The notes below the pieces were generated by a model. It saw nothing but the letters and a program-made list of their open reading frames with translations. It was not told the DNA's origin and did not search any database. The translations under genes and the position numbers were made by a program. This document shows, in pieces, positions 56,209 to 64,000 of a stretch of DNA of 64,000 nucleotides. Each line of letters begins with the position of its first letter. Position 1 is the stretch's first letter. The stretch is from Paraburkholderia caledonica NBRC 102488 (GTDB lineage: Bacteria > Pseudomonadota > Gammaproteobacteria > Burkholderiales > Burkholderiaceae), in contig NZ_BAYE01000007.1 of the NCBI RefSeq assembly GCF_000685095.1, positions 1 to 64,000 of the forward strand, given 5' to 3'.

Positions 56209-57191
56209 CAGATCACCTTTTTCGAGAACAGGTCGTGCATGTTGAGTGCGCCGATGAGCTTGCACGCTTCGTCGACGACCAGCATCTGATTGATGCGATG
56301 GCGCTCCATCAGTTCCACGGCTTCCACTGCGAGATGATCCGGACCAATGGTGCGCGGGTCGGCGGTCATCACCGAAGCGATCGACAGCGCGCGAAAATCG
56401 CCGTCACGCTCCAGCACGCGGCGCAAGTCGCCGTCGGTGAAAATGCCCTTCACGCGGTCTTCGCTATCGACGATCGCGGTCATGCCCATACGCTTGGCCG
56501 TCAACTGGAACAACGCGTCGCGAACGGTCGCTTCGGGCGTGACCTTTGGCACCTGGTCGCCCGTGCGCATCACGTCGCTGACATAAGTAAGCAGGCGCCG
56601 GCCGAGTGCGCCGCCCGGATGCGAGCGCGCGAAGTCGTCGCGGCCGAAGCCCCGCGCGTCGAGCACGGCGACCGCGAGCGCGTCGCCGAGCGCGAGCGCC
56701 GCTGTGGTGCTCGCTGTAGGCGCAAGATTCATCGGACACGCTTCTTTGGCGACGGCAGAATTCAGATGGACGTCGGCCAGTTTCGCGAGACTCGACGACG
56801 GGCGGCCGGTCATTGCGATCAGCTTTGCGCCGATCCGCTTGATGAGCGGCAGGATTGCCACGAGTTCTTCGGTTTCGCCAGAATTGGACAACGCAAGAAA
56901 TACGTCGTCGGCGGTGACCATGCCAAGATCGCCATGACTCGCTTCAGCAGGATGCACGAAGAACGCCGGGGTGCCGGTGCTGGCCAACGTGGCCGCGAGC
57001 TTGCGGGCCACATGCCCGGATTTGCCGATGCCCGAGACAACCACGCGCCCGCGGCAACCCATGATGAGTTCGACCGCGCCGACGAAGGCGCCGTCGAGTT
57101 GATCGCGAAGCGCGCGCACGGCGTCCGCTTCGATGTCGAGCACGTCACGAGCGAGCGCAAGTGCCCGGTCGCCATTGATTTTCGCTATCAT
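56208..57191 (-). CDS. kdsD: Arabinose-5-phosphate isomerase
   Basis: 327 residues from the ATG at 57191 (MIAKINGDRAL). An N-terminal SIS domain (about 30-175, with VVSGIGKSGHVARK and ALSNSGETEEL) and two C-terminal CBS domains (about 205-325). It makes D-arabinose-5-phosphate from ribulose-5-phosphate, the first step to Kdo. It heads the leftward kdsD-kdsC-lptC-lptA-lptB run and is divergent from the antiporter gene. Confidence 0.96.
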   Translation of the reverse strand: MIAKINGDRALALARDVLDIEADAVRALRDQLDGAFVGAVELIMGCRGRVVVSGIGKSGHVARKLAATLASTGTPAFFVHPAEASHGDLGMVTADDVFLALSNSGETEELVAILPLIKRIGAKLIAMTGRPSSSLAKLADVHLNSAVAKEACPMNLAPTASTTAALALGDALAVAVLDARGFGRDDFARSHPGGALGRRLLTYVSDVMRTGDQVPKVTPEATVRDALFQLTAKRMGMTAIVDSEDRVKGIFTDGDLRRVLERDGDFRALSIASVMTADPRTIGPDHLAVEAVELMERHRINQMLVVDEACKLIGALNMHDLFSKKVI

Positions 57192-57376
57192 TCGCGAAGT
57201 ATAGCAAAGGCGCTTGTTCGCCGCGCCGGGCCTGCTGTGCAAAGCCGCTGCCTTCATCGGCCCCTTCAACGGCCGCTTTATCGCCCCCTATAACGGCCCC
57301 TCAACCTTGTCGCACGGCGTGTTGCGTGCGCGGTTCCGCTGACGAACGAGGACGCTTCACTCATGCGTTTTTGCCG

Positions 57377-59380
57377 ATGATTTCCCCGCTCGAAATGACG
57401 CTTTTCCTGCTGCTGGCCTCGGTCGCGGGCGTGGTGATTTTTCGCTTTCTGAATCTTCCGCCGATGCTCGGCTATCTGAGCGTCGGCATCGTCGTTGGGC
57501 CGAATGCGTTGGGTCTCGTTCCCGATTCCGTGGGCGCGCAGAACCTCGCGGAGTTCGGCGTCGTGTTCCTGATGTTTTCGATCGGCCTCGAGTTTTCGCT
57601 CGCGAAACTGCGCTCCATGCGCCGGCTCGTATTCGGTCTCGGCCTCTTGCAGGTGTTGGGCACGATCGCGATCGCGGTGACGCTCGGTTTCGTGTTCGAG
57701 CGTTGGGTGCATATCAAATGGCAGGCTAGCGTTGCGCTTGGCGGCGCGCTGGCGATGTCGTCGACGGCGATCGTCAGCAAGATGCTCGCGGAGCGGCTCG
57801 AGATAGAAACCGAGCATGGCCGCAATATCTTCGGTGTGCTGCTTTTCCAGGATCTCGCGGTGGTGCCGCTCCTGATCATTATCTCGGCGCTGGGCGGCGA
57901 TTCGAAAGACCTCGTCAACGCGCTCGGCGTCGCGGCCATCAAGATCGTCGTCGCTTTGTCGCTGCTTCTGATCGTCGGACAGCGCTTCATGACGCGCTGG
58001 TTCAATGTGGTCGCGCGGCGTCGCTCGCAGGAACTGTTCATTCTCAATCTGCTGCTCGTGACGCTCGGCTCGGCGTTCATCACGGACAAGTTCGGGCTGT
58101 CGCTCGCGCTGGGCGCATTCATCGCAGGCATGTTGATCGCGGAAACGCCGTACCGGCATCAAGTGGAAGAAGACATCAAGCCGTTTCGCGACGTGCTGCT
58201 CGGGCTCTTCTTCGTCACGACCGGCATGCTGTTGAATCCGCGCGTGATCTGGGAGCATCCGCTGATCGTGTTGGGCTTCCTGATCGGTCCGATCCTGCTC
58301 AAGGCGGTCATGATCACAGGGCTTTCGCGTCTGTTCGGCGCGTCGCCGGGCGTCGCCATGCGCACGGGTATCGGCCTCGCGCAAGCGGGCGAGTTCGGCT
58401 TCGTGCTGCTGAATCTGATTCTCGACAAACATCTCGTCGACGCCACGCTGCTGCAGGCAATTCTTGCGGCGATGCTGCTGTCGATGCTCGCCGCGCCGTT
58501 CCTGATCCAGAACGCGGACCGTATCGTGCTGCGGCTGTCTTCGACTGAATGGATGATGCAGTCGTTGCAAATGACGCGCATCGCCACGCAGAGCCTGAAG
58601 CAAAGCGGCCACGTGATCATCTGCGGCTACGGGCGCGCCGGACAGAACCTTGCGCGCATGCTCGAACACGAAGGTTTGTCGTATGTCGCGCTGGACCTCG
58701 ACCCGGACCGCGTGCAGGCGGCAGCCGCCGCGGGCGAGTCGGTCGTGTTCGGCGACGCGGGCCGCCGCGAATCGCTGCTCGCGGCCGGCATTCATCGCGC
58801 CGCGGCGATCGCGATCACGTATGCGAACACGCCGTCGGCATTGCGCGTGCTGCACAACATCCACGAGCTGGAACCGACGCTGCCGGTGATCGTTCGTACC
58901 GTCGACGACGCCGATCTGGAAAAGCTGCTGGCCGCCGGCGCGACGGAGGTGATTCCCGAGATCGTGGAGGGGAGCCTGATGCTCGCTTCGCACACGCTTG
59001 TCGTGATGGGCATACCGATGCGCCGCGTGGTGCGCCGTGTGGAGGAAATGCGCGACGAACGTTATGCGCTGCTGCGCGGCTATTTCCACGGCGCCGACGA
59101 CATGGACGACGACGACGGCCACGAACAGGTACGGCTACAATCGGTCCCGGTCGACCAGAACGCCGACGCGGTTGGCCGCACGCTCGCGGACCTCGGTCTG
59201 TACGAACTGGGTGTCGAAGTGACGGCGATTCGCCGACACGGCATTCGCGGCGTGGAGCCGGACCCGTCCACCAAGCTGCGCGCGAGCGACATTGTCGTGT
59301 TGCGCGGCTTGCCCGAACAGTTGGCGCAGGCCGAGGAGCGCCTCTCGAAACACCGCCGCGCGGGCGCCGCCGCGGCCTAG
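57377..59380 (+). CDS. CPA2-family monovalent cation/proton antiporter with TrkA domains (KefB-like)
   Basis: 667 residues from the ATG at 57377 (MISPLEMTLF). About twelve transmembrane helices form the Na+/H+ exchanger domain (1-385), with LGGALAMSSTAIVSKML and the GIGLAQAGEFGFVLL segment. A RCK/TrkA-N domain (about 405-525) carries the nucleotide-binding ICGYGRAGQNLA, and a TrkA-C domain (about 570-655) follows an acidic DMDDDDG stretch. Predicted to export potassium or sodium under redox or pH control. No KefF/KefG partner is adjacent. Confidence 0.9.
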   Translation: MISPLEMTLFLLLASVAGVVIFRFLNLPPMLGYLSVGIVVGPNALGLVPDSVGAQNLAEFGVVFLMFSIGLEFSLAKLRSMRRLVFGLGLLQVLGTIAIAVTLGFVFERWVHIKWQASVALGGALAMSSTAIVSKMLAERLEIETEHGRNIFGVLLFQDLAVVPLLIIISALGGDSKDLVNALGVAAIKIVVALSLLLIVGQRFMTRWFNVVARRRSQELFILNLLLVTLGSAFITDKFGLSLALGAFIAGMLIAETPYRHQVEEDIKPFRDVLLGLFFVTTGMLLNPRVIWEHPLIVLGFLIGPILLKAVMITGLSRLFGASPGVAMRTGIGLAQAGEFGFVLLNLILDKHLVDATLLQAILAAMLLSMLAAPFLIQNADRIVLRLSSTEWMMQSLQMTRIATQSLKQSGHVIICGYGRAGQNLARMLEHEGLSYVALDLDPDRVQAAAAAGESVVFGDAGRRESLLAAGIHRAAAIAITYANTPSALRVLHNIHELEPTLPVIVRTVDDADLEKLLAAGATEVIPEIVEGSLMLASHTLVVMGIPMRRVVRRVEEMRDERYALLRGYFHGADDMDDDDGHEQVRLQSVPVDQNADAVGRTLADLGLYELGVEVTAIRRHGIRGVEPDPSTKLRASDIVVLRGLPEQLAQAEERLSKHRRAGAAAA

Positions 59381-59455
59381 CAATTGCTGCACGGTTCGTG
59401 CGGCTGCACCGATTCAGCTTTTCATTGGACCTGTCGAGGTCCATCCGGAGACATC

Positions 59456-60022
59456 ATGTCAAACGCGCTCGCGAGCGCGCCGCTCGATGCGGCCGATTAC
59501 ATCAAGAGCCATATTCGCACCGTGCCCGACTGGCCCCAGGCCGGCGTGCAGTTCCGCGACATCACGCCGCTGCTTCAGGAGCCGAAGTCGCTGCGGGTGC
59601 TGATCGACCTGTTCGTGCAGCGTTATATCGACGCGAAGCTCGACTACATTGCCGGGCTCGATGCGCGTGGTTTCATCATCGGGCCAATTCTTGCGTATGA
59701 GTTGAATCTGGGCTTCATTCCGATTCGTAAGGAGGGCAAACTGCCCTACAAGCGCGCGTCGCAATCTTATGAACTGGAGTACGGCACGGCAACCGTCGAG
59801 ATTCACGAAGACGCTTGCAAGCCGGGCGACCGCGTGGTGATCATCGACGATCTGATCGCGACCGGCGGCACGATGATGGCCGGCAAGATTCTGCTCGAGC
59901 GGCTCGGCGCGATCGTCGTGGAAGGTGCGGCGATTATCGACTTGCCTGAACTCGGCGGCTCGAAACTGCTCGCCGACGGCGGGCTGTCGCTCTATACGGT
60001 GACGAGTTTCGACGGTCATTGA
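59456..60022 (+). CDS. apt: Adenine phosphoribosyltransferase
   Basis: 188 residues from the ATG at 59456 with CCGGAG upstream. Salvages adenine to AMP using PRPP. Motifs: [21 protein letters not shown] at the N-terminus, [19 protein letters not shown] and the PRPP loop [13 protein letters not shown]. It lies 75 bases after the antiporter gene. Confidence 0.96.
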   Translation: MSNALASAPLDAADYIKSHIRTVPDWPQAGVQFRDITPLLQEPKSLRVLIDLFVQRYIDAKLDYIAGLDARGFIIGPILAYELNLGFIPIRKEGKLPYKRASQSYELEYGTATVEIHEDACKPGDRVVIIDDLIATGGTMMAGKILLERLGAIVVEGAAIIDLPELGGSKLLADGGLSLYTVTSFDGH

Positions 60023-60080
60023 GCGCGCGGCAAACTCGCCGTTGCGCGCTTCATCTTGTGCAATAAAGAACGTAAGAACG

Positions 60081-60695
60081 ATGCCAAACTTCATGTTGTT
60101 CCTTGCCACGTCGATTGCGATCACGATGGCGCCCGGTCCGGACAATCTGCAAGTGCTCGCACGCGGCATCTCGCAGGGCCGTGCGGCTGGTCTAGTGGCC
60201 GCGCTCGGCTTTGCGACGGGCATCACGTTTCACACGACGCTCGCCGCACTCGGGGTGGCAGCGCTGCTGCGCTCCTCGCCGTTCGCTTTTCCGGCGATCA
60301 AGCTGGCCGGCGCGGCGTATCTCGTCTGGATCGGCGTCAAGGCGCTGCGCAGCCAGGGCCTCGCGACCGCACACGAACGTGCGCCGCAACCGTTGACGGC
60401 CGTGTTCCGCCAAAGCGTGCTTGGCAATCTGCTCAATCCTAAAGTGACGCTGTTCTTCATCGTATTTCTGCCGCAATTCGTGCAGCCGCACGGCGCGCAA
60501 AGCGTCACCGTGCAAATGCTCGAACTCGGTGCGCTTTTCATGTTGCAGACCCTGGCGGTGTTTTCGCTGTTTGGCGTGTGTGCAGGAATCATCGGCGGGT
60601 GGTTGAAGCGCCGGCCGCGTGTGGGCGTGTGGCTCGACCGTCTTGCCGGCGCCACGTTCATTGCGATCGGGATTCGAGTCGCGTTGCGTGATTGA
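60081..60695 (+). CDS. LysE/RhtB-family exporter
   Basis: 204 residues from the ATG at 60081. Six predicted transmembrane helices with the family N-terminus TSIAITMAPGPDNLQVLARGISQGRAAGL and the GNLLNPKVTLFFIVFLPQF segment. Members export amino acids or related small molecules; the substrate cannot be told. It lies between apt and the Nudix gene with short gaps on both sides, so a common transcript is possible. Confidence 0.9.
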   Translation: MPNFMLFLATSIAITMAPGPDNLQVLARGISQGRAAGLVAALGFATGITFHTTLAALGVAALLRSSPFAFPAIKLAGAAYLVWIGVKALRSQGLATAHERAPQPLTAVFRQSVLGNLLNPKVTLFFIVFLPQFVQPHGAQSVTVQMLELGALFMLQTLAVFSLFGVCAGIIGGWLKRRPRVGVWLDRLAGATFIAIGIRVALRD

Positions 60696-60737
60696 TCTGG
60701 CTCACCGCCGCTTGCCGCCGACAGTTTGGAGTTTCGA

Positions 60738-61589
60738 ATGAGTTTGCCTTGCCTTATCGCCGCGCGCCGCTTCGACGTTGCTGCGCATCTGCCGTTCTAC
60801 ATCGACGCCGACCAGGTCGGCTGGATTCGTTCGAGCGATGTGCGATTGCTCGCCCGTTGGCCCGACGTGTTCGATATCGGCGATGCGCGCGTGAACCTCG
60901 CGCCTTCGTTCAACACCGTTGACTTGCGGAGCGCGGCGCTCGGATCGGTGATCGGCGCGCTTGCCGCCGAATGCCGCATTCCCGGCTGGCGCAACGAGAC
61001 CTATGCGATCCGCAATGCGTTCGACGCGCCGCCGCTCGCCTACATCGAACGTGCGGCGTCGCGCTTTTTCGGCACGCTGACCTACGCGGTGCATCTGAAC
61101 GGCGTCGTAGAATATGCAGACGGCGGCGCGCCGAAATTGTGGATCGCGCGCCGCAGCGACACGAAGGCGACCGATCCCGGCATGCTCGACAACGTAGTGG
61201 CGGGCGGAATCGGTTGGGGTTTCGGCGTGGAGGCGACGATCGTCAAGGAGTGCTGGGAAGAAGCCGGCATTCCGGAAGAGATTGCCGTGAGCGCGGTGGC
61301 GGGCCGCACAGCGTATGTGCTGCAATCGCTGCCCGAAGGCACCCAGGCGGAACAGATTTTTATCTACGACCTCGCGCTGCCGGCGGACTTCGCACCGCGC
61401 AATCAGGACGGCGAAGTCGGTGAGCACCGGCTTGCGCGCATCGACGAAGTGGCGCGCTGGATCGAGGAAGGCGCAATGACGGTCGACGCGAGTCTTGCCA
61501 CGCTGGATTGCCTGCTGCGCCGCCGCTGGATCGACGAAGAGGCGTGCACGGGAATCGAAGCGTTGTTCGCACCGCCCGTGCTCGCGTAA
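60738..61589 (+). CDS. Nudix hydrolase with DUF4743 domain
   Basis: 283 residues from the ATG at 60738 with TTGGAG upstream. The N-terminal half (about 1-120) matches the DUF4743 region found on Nudix proteins related to thiamin pyrophosphokinase fusions, with GWRNETYAI at its end. The Nudix box reads as GWGFGVEATIVKECWEEAGI: the REUxEExG part is kept with Lys for Arg, but the usual GE before it is GF. Substrate unknown; a nucleoside or thiamine diphosphate derivative is possible. Confidence 0.85.
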   Translation: MSLPCLIAARRFDVAAHLPFYIDADQVGWIRSSDVRLLARWPDVFDIGDARVNLAPSFNTVDLRSAALGSVIGALAAECRIPGWRNETYAIRNAFDAPPLAYIERAASRFFGTLTYAVHLNGVVEYADGGAPKLWIARRSDTKATDPGMLDNVVAGGIGWGFGVEATIVKECWEEAGIPEEIAVSAVAGRTAYVLQSLPEGTQAEQIFIYDLALPADFAPRNQDGEVGEHRLARIDEVARWIEEGAMTVDASLATLDCLLRRRWIDEEACTGIEALFAPPVLA

Positions 61590-61684
61590 GCACGTCACCG
61601 CGGACCTTGCCAAAGCGCCTTGCGCCGCACACCATACAGCAACACCGAACAAACCACGCATTGAAGAAGGGAGTCACCCAGGTC

Positions 61685-62554
61685 ATGTCGACCGATCACA
61701 GCTTTATCCTCAAACTGTCGTGCGCCGATCGCCCCGGCATTGTTCACGCCGTGTCGGGCTTTCTGTTCGAGCGTGGCAGCAATATTCTCGACTCCGCGCA
61801 GTTCGGCGACAGCCGCACCGGCGAGTTCTTCATGCGCGTGCATTTTCAGCAGGTGGGCGGCGATCCGGGGCTCGAGGCACTGCGTGCGTCCTTCGGGGCG
61901 CTCGCCGAGCAGTTCGGCATGAGCTGGGAATTGCACGATGCATCGGTGAAGCCGCGCGTCGTCATCATGGTTTCGAAAATTGGTCATTGCCTGAACGACC
62001 TGCTGTTCCGCTACCGTACCGGTCAGCTGAATATCGAGATCCCGGCGATCATCTCGAACCACAAGGAGTTTTATCAGCTCGCAGCGAGCTATGACATTCC
62101 GTTTCATCATTTCCCGCTGCTGGGCGGAACGCCCGAAGCAAAGGCCGCGCAGGAAGCGCGCGTGCTCGAAGTGATCGACGAGCATCAGGCAGATCTCGTC
62201 GTGCTCGCGCGTTACATGCAGATTCTGTCGCCGAAGCTATGCGAAGCGCTTGCAGGTCGCGCAATCAACATTCATCACTCGTTTCTGCCGAGCTTCAAGG
62301 GTGCGAAGCCCTATTACCAGGCGTTCGATCGTGGCGTCAAACTGATCGGCGCAACGGCGCACTACGTGACGACCGATCTGGACGAAGGTCCGATCATCGA
62401 GCAGGAAGTGGAGCGCGTGGACCACAGCATGACGCCGGAGCAGTTGACGGCGATCGGCCGCGACGTCGAATGCGTGACGCTGGCGCGTGCGGTGAAGTGG
62501 CACGTCGAGCATCGCGTGGTGCTGAACGGTAGCAAGACGGTGGTGTTCCGTTAG
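61685..62554 (+). CDS. purU: Formyltetrahydrofolate deformylase
   Basis: 289 residues from the ATG at 61685. An N-terminal ACT domain (about 1-85, SFILKLSCADRPGIVHAVSGFLFERGSNI-type) precedes a formyltransferase-fold domain (about 88-289) whose catalytic Asn, His and Asp are visible in INIHHSFLPSFKGAKPYYQAFDRGVKLIGATAHYV-type sequence and DLDEGPI. It releases formate from 10-formyl-THF, balancing one-carbon pools. It converges with the PepSY gene. Confidence 0.96.
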   Translation: MSTDHSFILKLSCADRPGIVHAVSGFLFERGSNILDSAQFGDSRTGEFFMRVHFQQVGGDPGLEALRASFGALAEQFGMSWELHDASVKPRVVIMVSKIGHCLNDLLFRYRTGQLNIEIPAIISNHKEFYQLAASYDIPFHHFPLLGGTPEAKAAQEARVLEVIDEHQADLVVLARYMQILSPKLCEALAGRAINIHHSFLPSFKGAKPYYQAFDRGVKLIGATAHYVTTDLDEGPIIEQEVERVDHSMTPEQLTAIGRDVECVTLARAVKWHVEHRVVLNGSKTVVFR

Positions 62555-62667
62555 AAACGGGGGAGGGCTTGCCGCAGCGGCTCGCCGGGCGCTGCGGTAA
62601 AGGCTCGCAGCGAGCGGCATCCGTCATTGAAGCGCCGCTTCGGCTGCCGTTGCGCACAGGTATCTGT

Positions 62668-63933
62668 TTATTCGGGCGCGACGTTTGGCTTCGACCGTGC
62701 CGGGGCTCTGCCGGCGTCCCTGGTCACTGGCGCTTTGTACATTCTCTGCGCGTTCTGCGATGAGCGGCGGCGCGCATTCAGCTTCTTCATCCAGATCAGC
62801 AGCCCCGTCGCGCTTAGCACGGCGACCGCGATGCCGGCTGCGCTAATCAGGATCCGCCCCCCGAGGCCGAGGATGCGTCCCGAGTGCAGAGGAAACTGCA
62901 CCTGCATGAAGACGTCGCCCGCTGTGCCTCTACCCGGAATCTGCTGGCCGAGCAGCTTGCCGGTTGCCGCATCCCAGTACATCCACGGGTTGCCGAGGCC
63001 CATGTCGCCGTGATCGTTGCCGGTCTCGTAGAAACCGACGCCGTACGCATGCCGGAATTCCGCGTAATAGATTCCCCCCGGAGGCGCCTGAAGGTGCTGC
63101 TTTTTTCCCGCTTCTTGCGCCAGTTGCACGACGCGCTCGCGGGTGAGCACGCTGTCGCCCGGTTTCGGCGCTCGAAGAATCTCCGGGTTGTTGATCGGGT
63201 CCGGCGTGAGCGTCGAAAACATCGTGACGATGGGGCGCACAACGGGTGACGCGAGGTTCATCGACACCGACGTCACCGCGACGATCATCAGCAGTCCCCA
63301 GATCCACACGCCGCCTGAGCGGTGCAAGTCGAACGTGAGCGCGTAGCCGCCGCGCCTGAAGCGAAACGCGAACGACTTTCGCCACGTATTGAGGCTCGGA
63401 AACGACAGGCACAGCGCAATCGCGCTATCGAACAGCCAGATGATCCCGACGATGCCCATCAGCCAGACGCCCACGTCGATGCCGCCGGTGAACGGCAGAT
63501 GCAGCGTGTAGTGCAGCTTGTAGATGAACGGAATCAGGTCGATCCTCGCTAGCGAAAACGCGCCCCACTGCCGCTGACCCTGAATCTTGCCGGTGGCGGG
63601 ATCGACGGCGATCTGGTTGAAGTCGAGCTTGTACGGCTCTCGCGTGACGGGATCGGTGCGCGGAAGCACCATCATCTGCAGCGTATGACCGGGCTCTACC
63701 ACGAGCGGCAGATATGTCACTTGCAAGCGCGGATCGGCGGCTTCGACGCGTCGCGCGAGTTCCAGCCCGGACAGGGCAGGCCCCTCGGTGCTTGCCTTGA
63801 AAAACGAAGGATTGAGCGCGGCATCGAGCTCGTGATCCCACGCGATGATCGCGCCGGTCAGTCCCGCGACGAACAGGAACAACGCAGTGGCGACACCAAA
63901 CCAGCGATGCAGACGGACGAGCTGGCGCCTCAT
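62668..63933 (-). CDS. PepSY-associated transmembrane protein
   Basis: 421 residues. The N-terminus RRQLVRLHRWFGVATALFLFVAGLTG gives the first of four to five transmembrane helices; others lie near 145-170, 190-215 and 350-375. PepSY-type segments flank a large periplasmic region. Such proteins often accompany TonB-dependent siderophore receptors and are proposed to reduce iron or take part in uptake. The start ATG overlaps the stop of an upstream gene cut by the window edge. Confidence 0.85.
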   Translation of the reverse strand: MRRQLVRLHRWFGVATALFLFVAGLTGAIIAWDHELDAALNPSFFKASTEGPALSGLELARRVEAADPRLQVTYLPLVVEPGHTLQMMVLPRTDPVTREPYKLDFNQIAVDPATGKIQGQRQWGAFSLARIDLIPFIYKLHYTLHLPFTGGIDVGVWLMGIVGIIWLFDSAIALCLSFPSLNTWRKSFAFRFRRGGYALTFDLHRSGGVWIWGLLMIVAVTSVSMNLASPVVRPIVTMFSTLTPDPINNPEILRAPKPGDSVLTRERVVQLAQEAGKKQHLQAPPGGIYYAEFRHAYGVGFYETGNDHGDMGLGNPWMYWDAATGKLLGQQIPGRGTAGDVFMQVQFPLHSGRILGLGGRILISAAGIAVAVLSATGLLIWMKKLNARRRSSQNAQRMYKAPVTRDAGRAPARSKPNVAPE

Positions 63934-64000
63934 GGGCGTACCGGAAATGCGAAGCGGAATTGCGGACGACGGATCACAGCGGTACCAAAGTTGTAAATGG
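63930..64000 (-). CDS. C-terminal end of a gene upstream of the PepSY gene (partial)
   Basis: An open frame runs from the window edge to a TGA at 63932-63930, giving 22 residues that end RRPQFRFAFPVRP. The stop overlaps the PepSY ATG (ATGA), the pattern of translational coupling. The residues are too few to name a family. Confidence 0.45.
   Translation of the reverse strand, partial: IYNFGTAVIRRPQFRFAFPVRP

Noticed and set aside
57278..59122. A 614-codon minus-strand frame opposite the antiporter gene
   Set aside because: Its His/Arg/Glu/Gln-rich composition is the mirror of membrane-protein codons; no motif, and the plus-strand gene is certain.

Overview
The window is a GC-rich, gene-dense stretch of core chromosome from a betaproteobacterium of the Burkholderiaceae, most likely Paraburkholderia or Burkholderia chromosome 1. 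The genus is inferred from protein character and gene order: tRNA-Gln/prs/rplY/pth beside ispE/lolB, the rpoN-hpf-ptsN-hprK-rapZ cluster joined to lptB-lptA-lptC-kdsC-kdsD, and a cox cluster with ctaG, SURF1, ctaA, ctaB and Sco genes. I see no integrase, transposase, prophage or CRISPR array. Only one RNA gene was recognised, tRNA-Gln(TTG).

Layout. 0-9 kb: housekeeping genes (a MoeB/ThiF adenylyltransferase, CtpA protease, GpmA), then a rightward run of rhodanese, glutaredoxin, SecB, GpsA and a macrodomain protein, then TrmL, ComF and a BioC-like methyltransferase. 9-20 kb: a complete aa3-type cytochrome c oxidase region with structural subunits (coxB, coxA, coxC), copper and heme insertion factors (Cox11, SURF1, two SCO-type proteins), heme A synthesis (ctaB, ctaA) and three very small membrane proteins. 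20-22 kb: an orphan MetQ-type binding protein and a MarR-GNAT fusion. 22.5-30 kb: an N-acetylglucosamine module (GntR regulator, NagA, SIS-type deaminase, a fused EIIA-HPr-EI phosphotransferase and an EIICBB permease) behind a strong promoter with a palindrome over its -35. 30-32 kb: the heat-shock sigma factor rpoH with a perfect CIRCE operator, then a PagL-like lipid A deacylase behind an AT-rich region.

32-45 kb: a SnoaL-like protein, YbiB, an FAH/maleylacetoacetate isomerase pair, FtsY, RsmD-CoaD-ferredoxin, HisC, and the leftward block Pth, L25, PRPP synthetase, tRNA-Gln, IspE, LolB and a large TPR protein. 45.7-48 kb: MutM, MutY and a LON-domain protein. 48-57 kb: one long leftward block with nitrogen-PTS/sigma-54 functions (RapZ, HprK, PtsN, Hpf, RpoN) and the LPS export and Kdo genes. 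57-64 kb: a KefB-like antiporter, Apt, a LysE exporter, a Nudix hydrolase, PurU, and a PepSY membrane protein whose upstream partner is cut by the window edge.

The most interesting items are the CoxB subunit carrying both a cytochrome c and an OmpA-like peptidoglycan-binding domain; the perfect CIRCE element at rpoH with a second, unexplained 8-8-8 palindrome nearby; the NagE-like permease with a second EIIB domain that lacks its cysteine; and the fused HPr that keeps a Ser46 equivalent while hprK lies in the same window. I did not find a convincing wholly new multi-gene system. Most genes are ordinary core genes.
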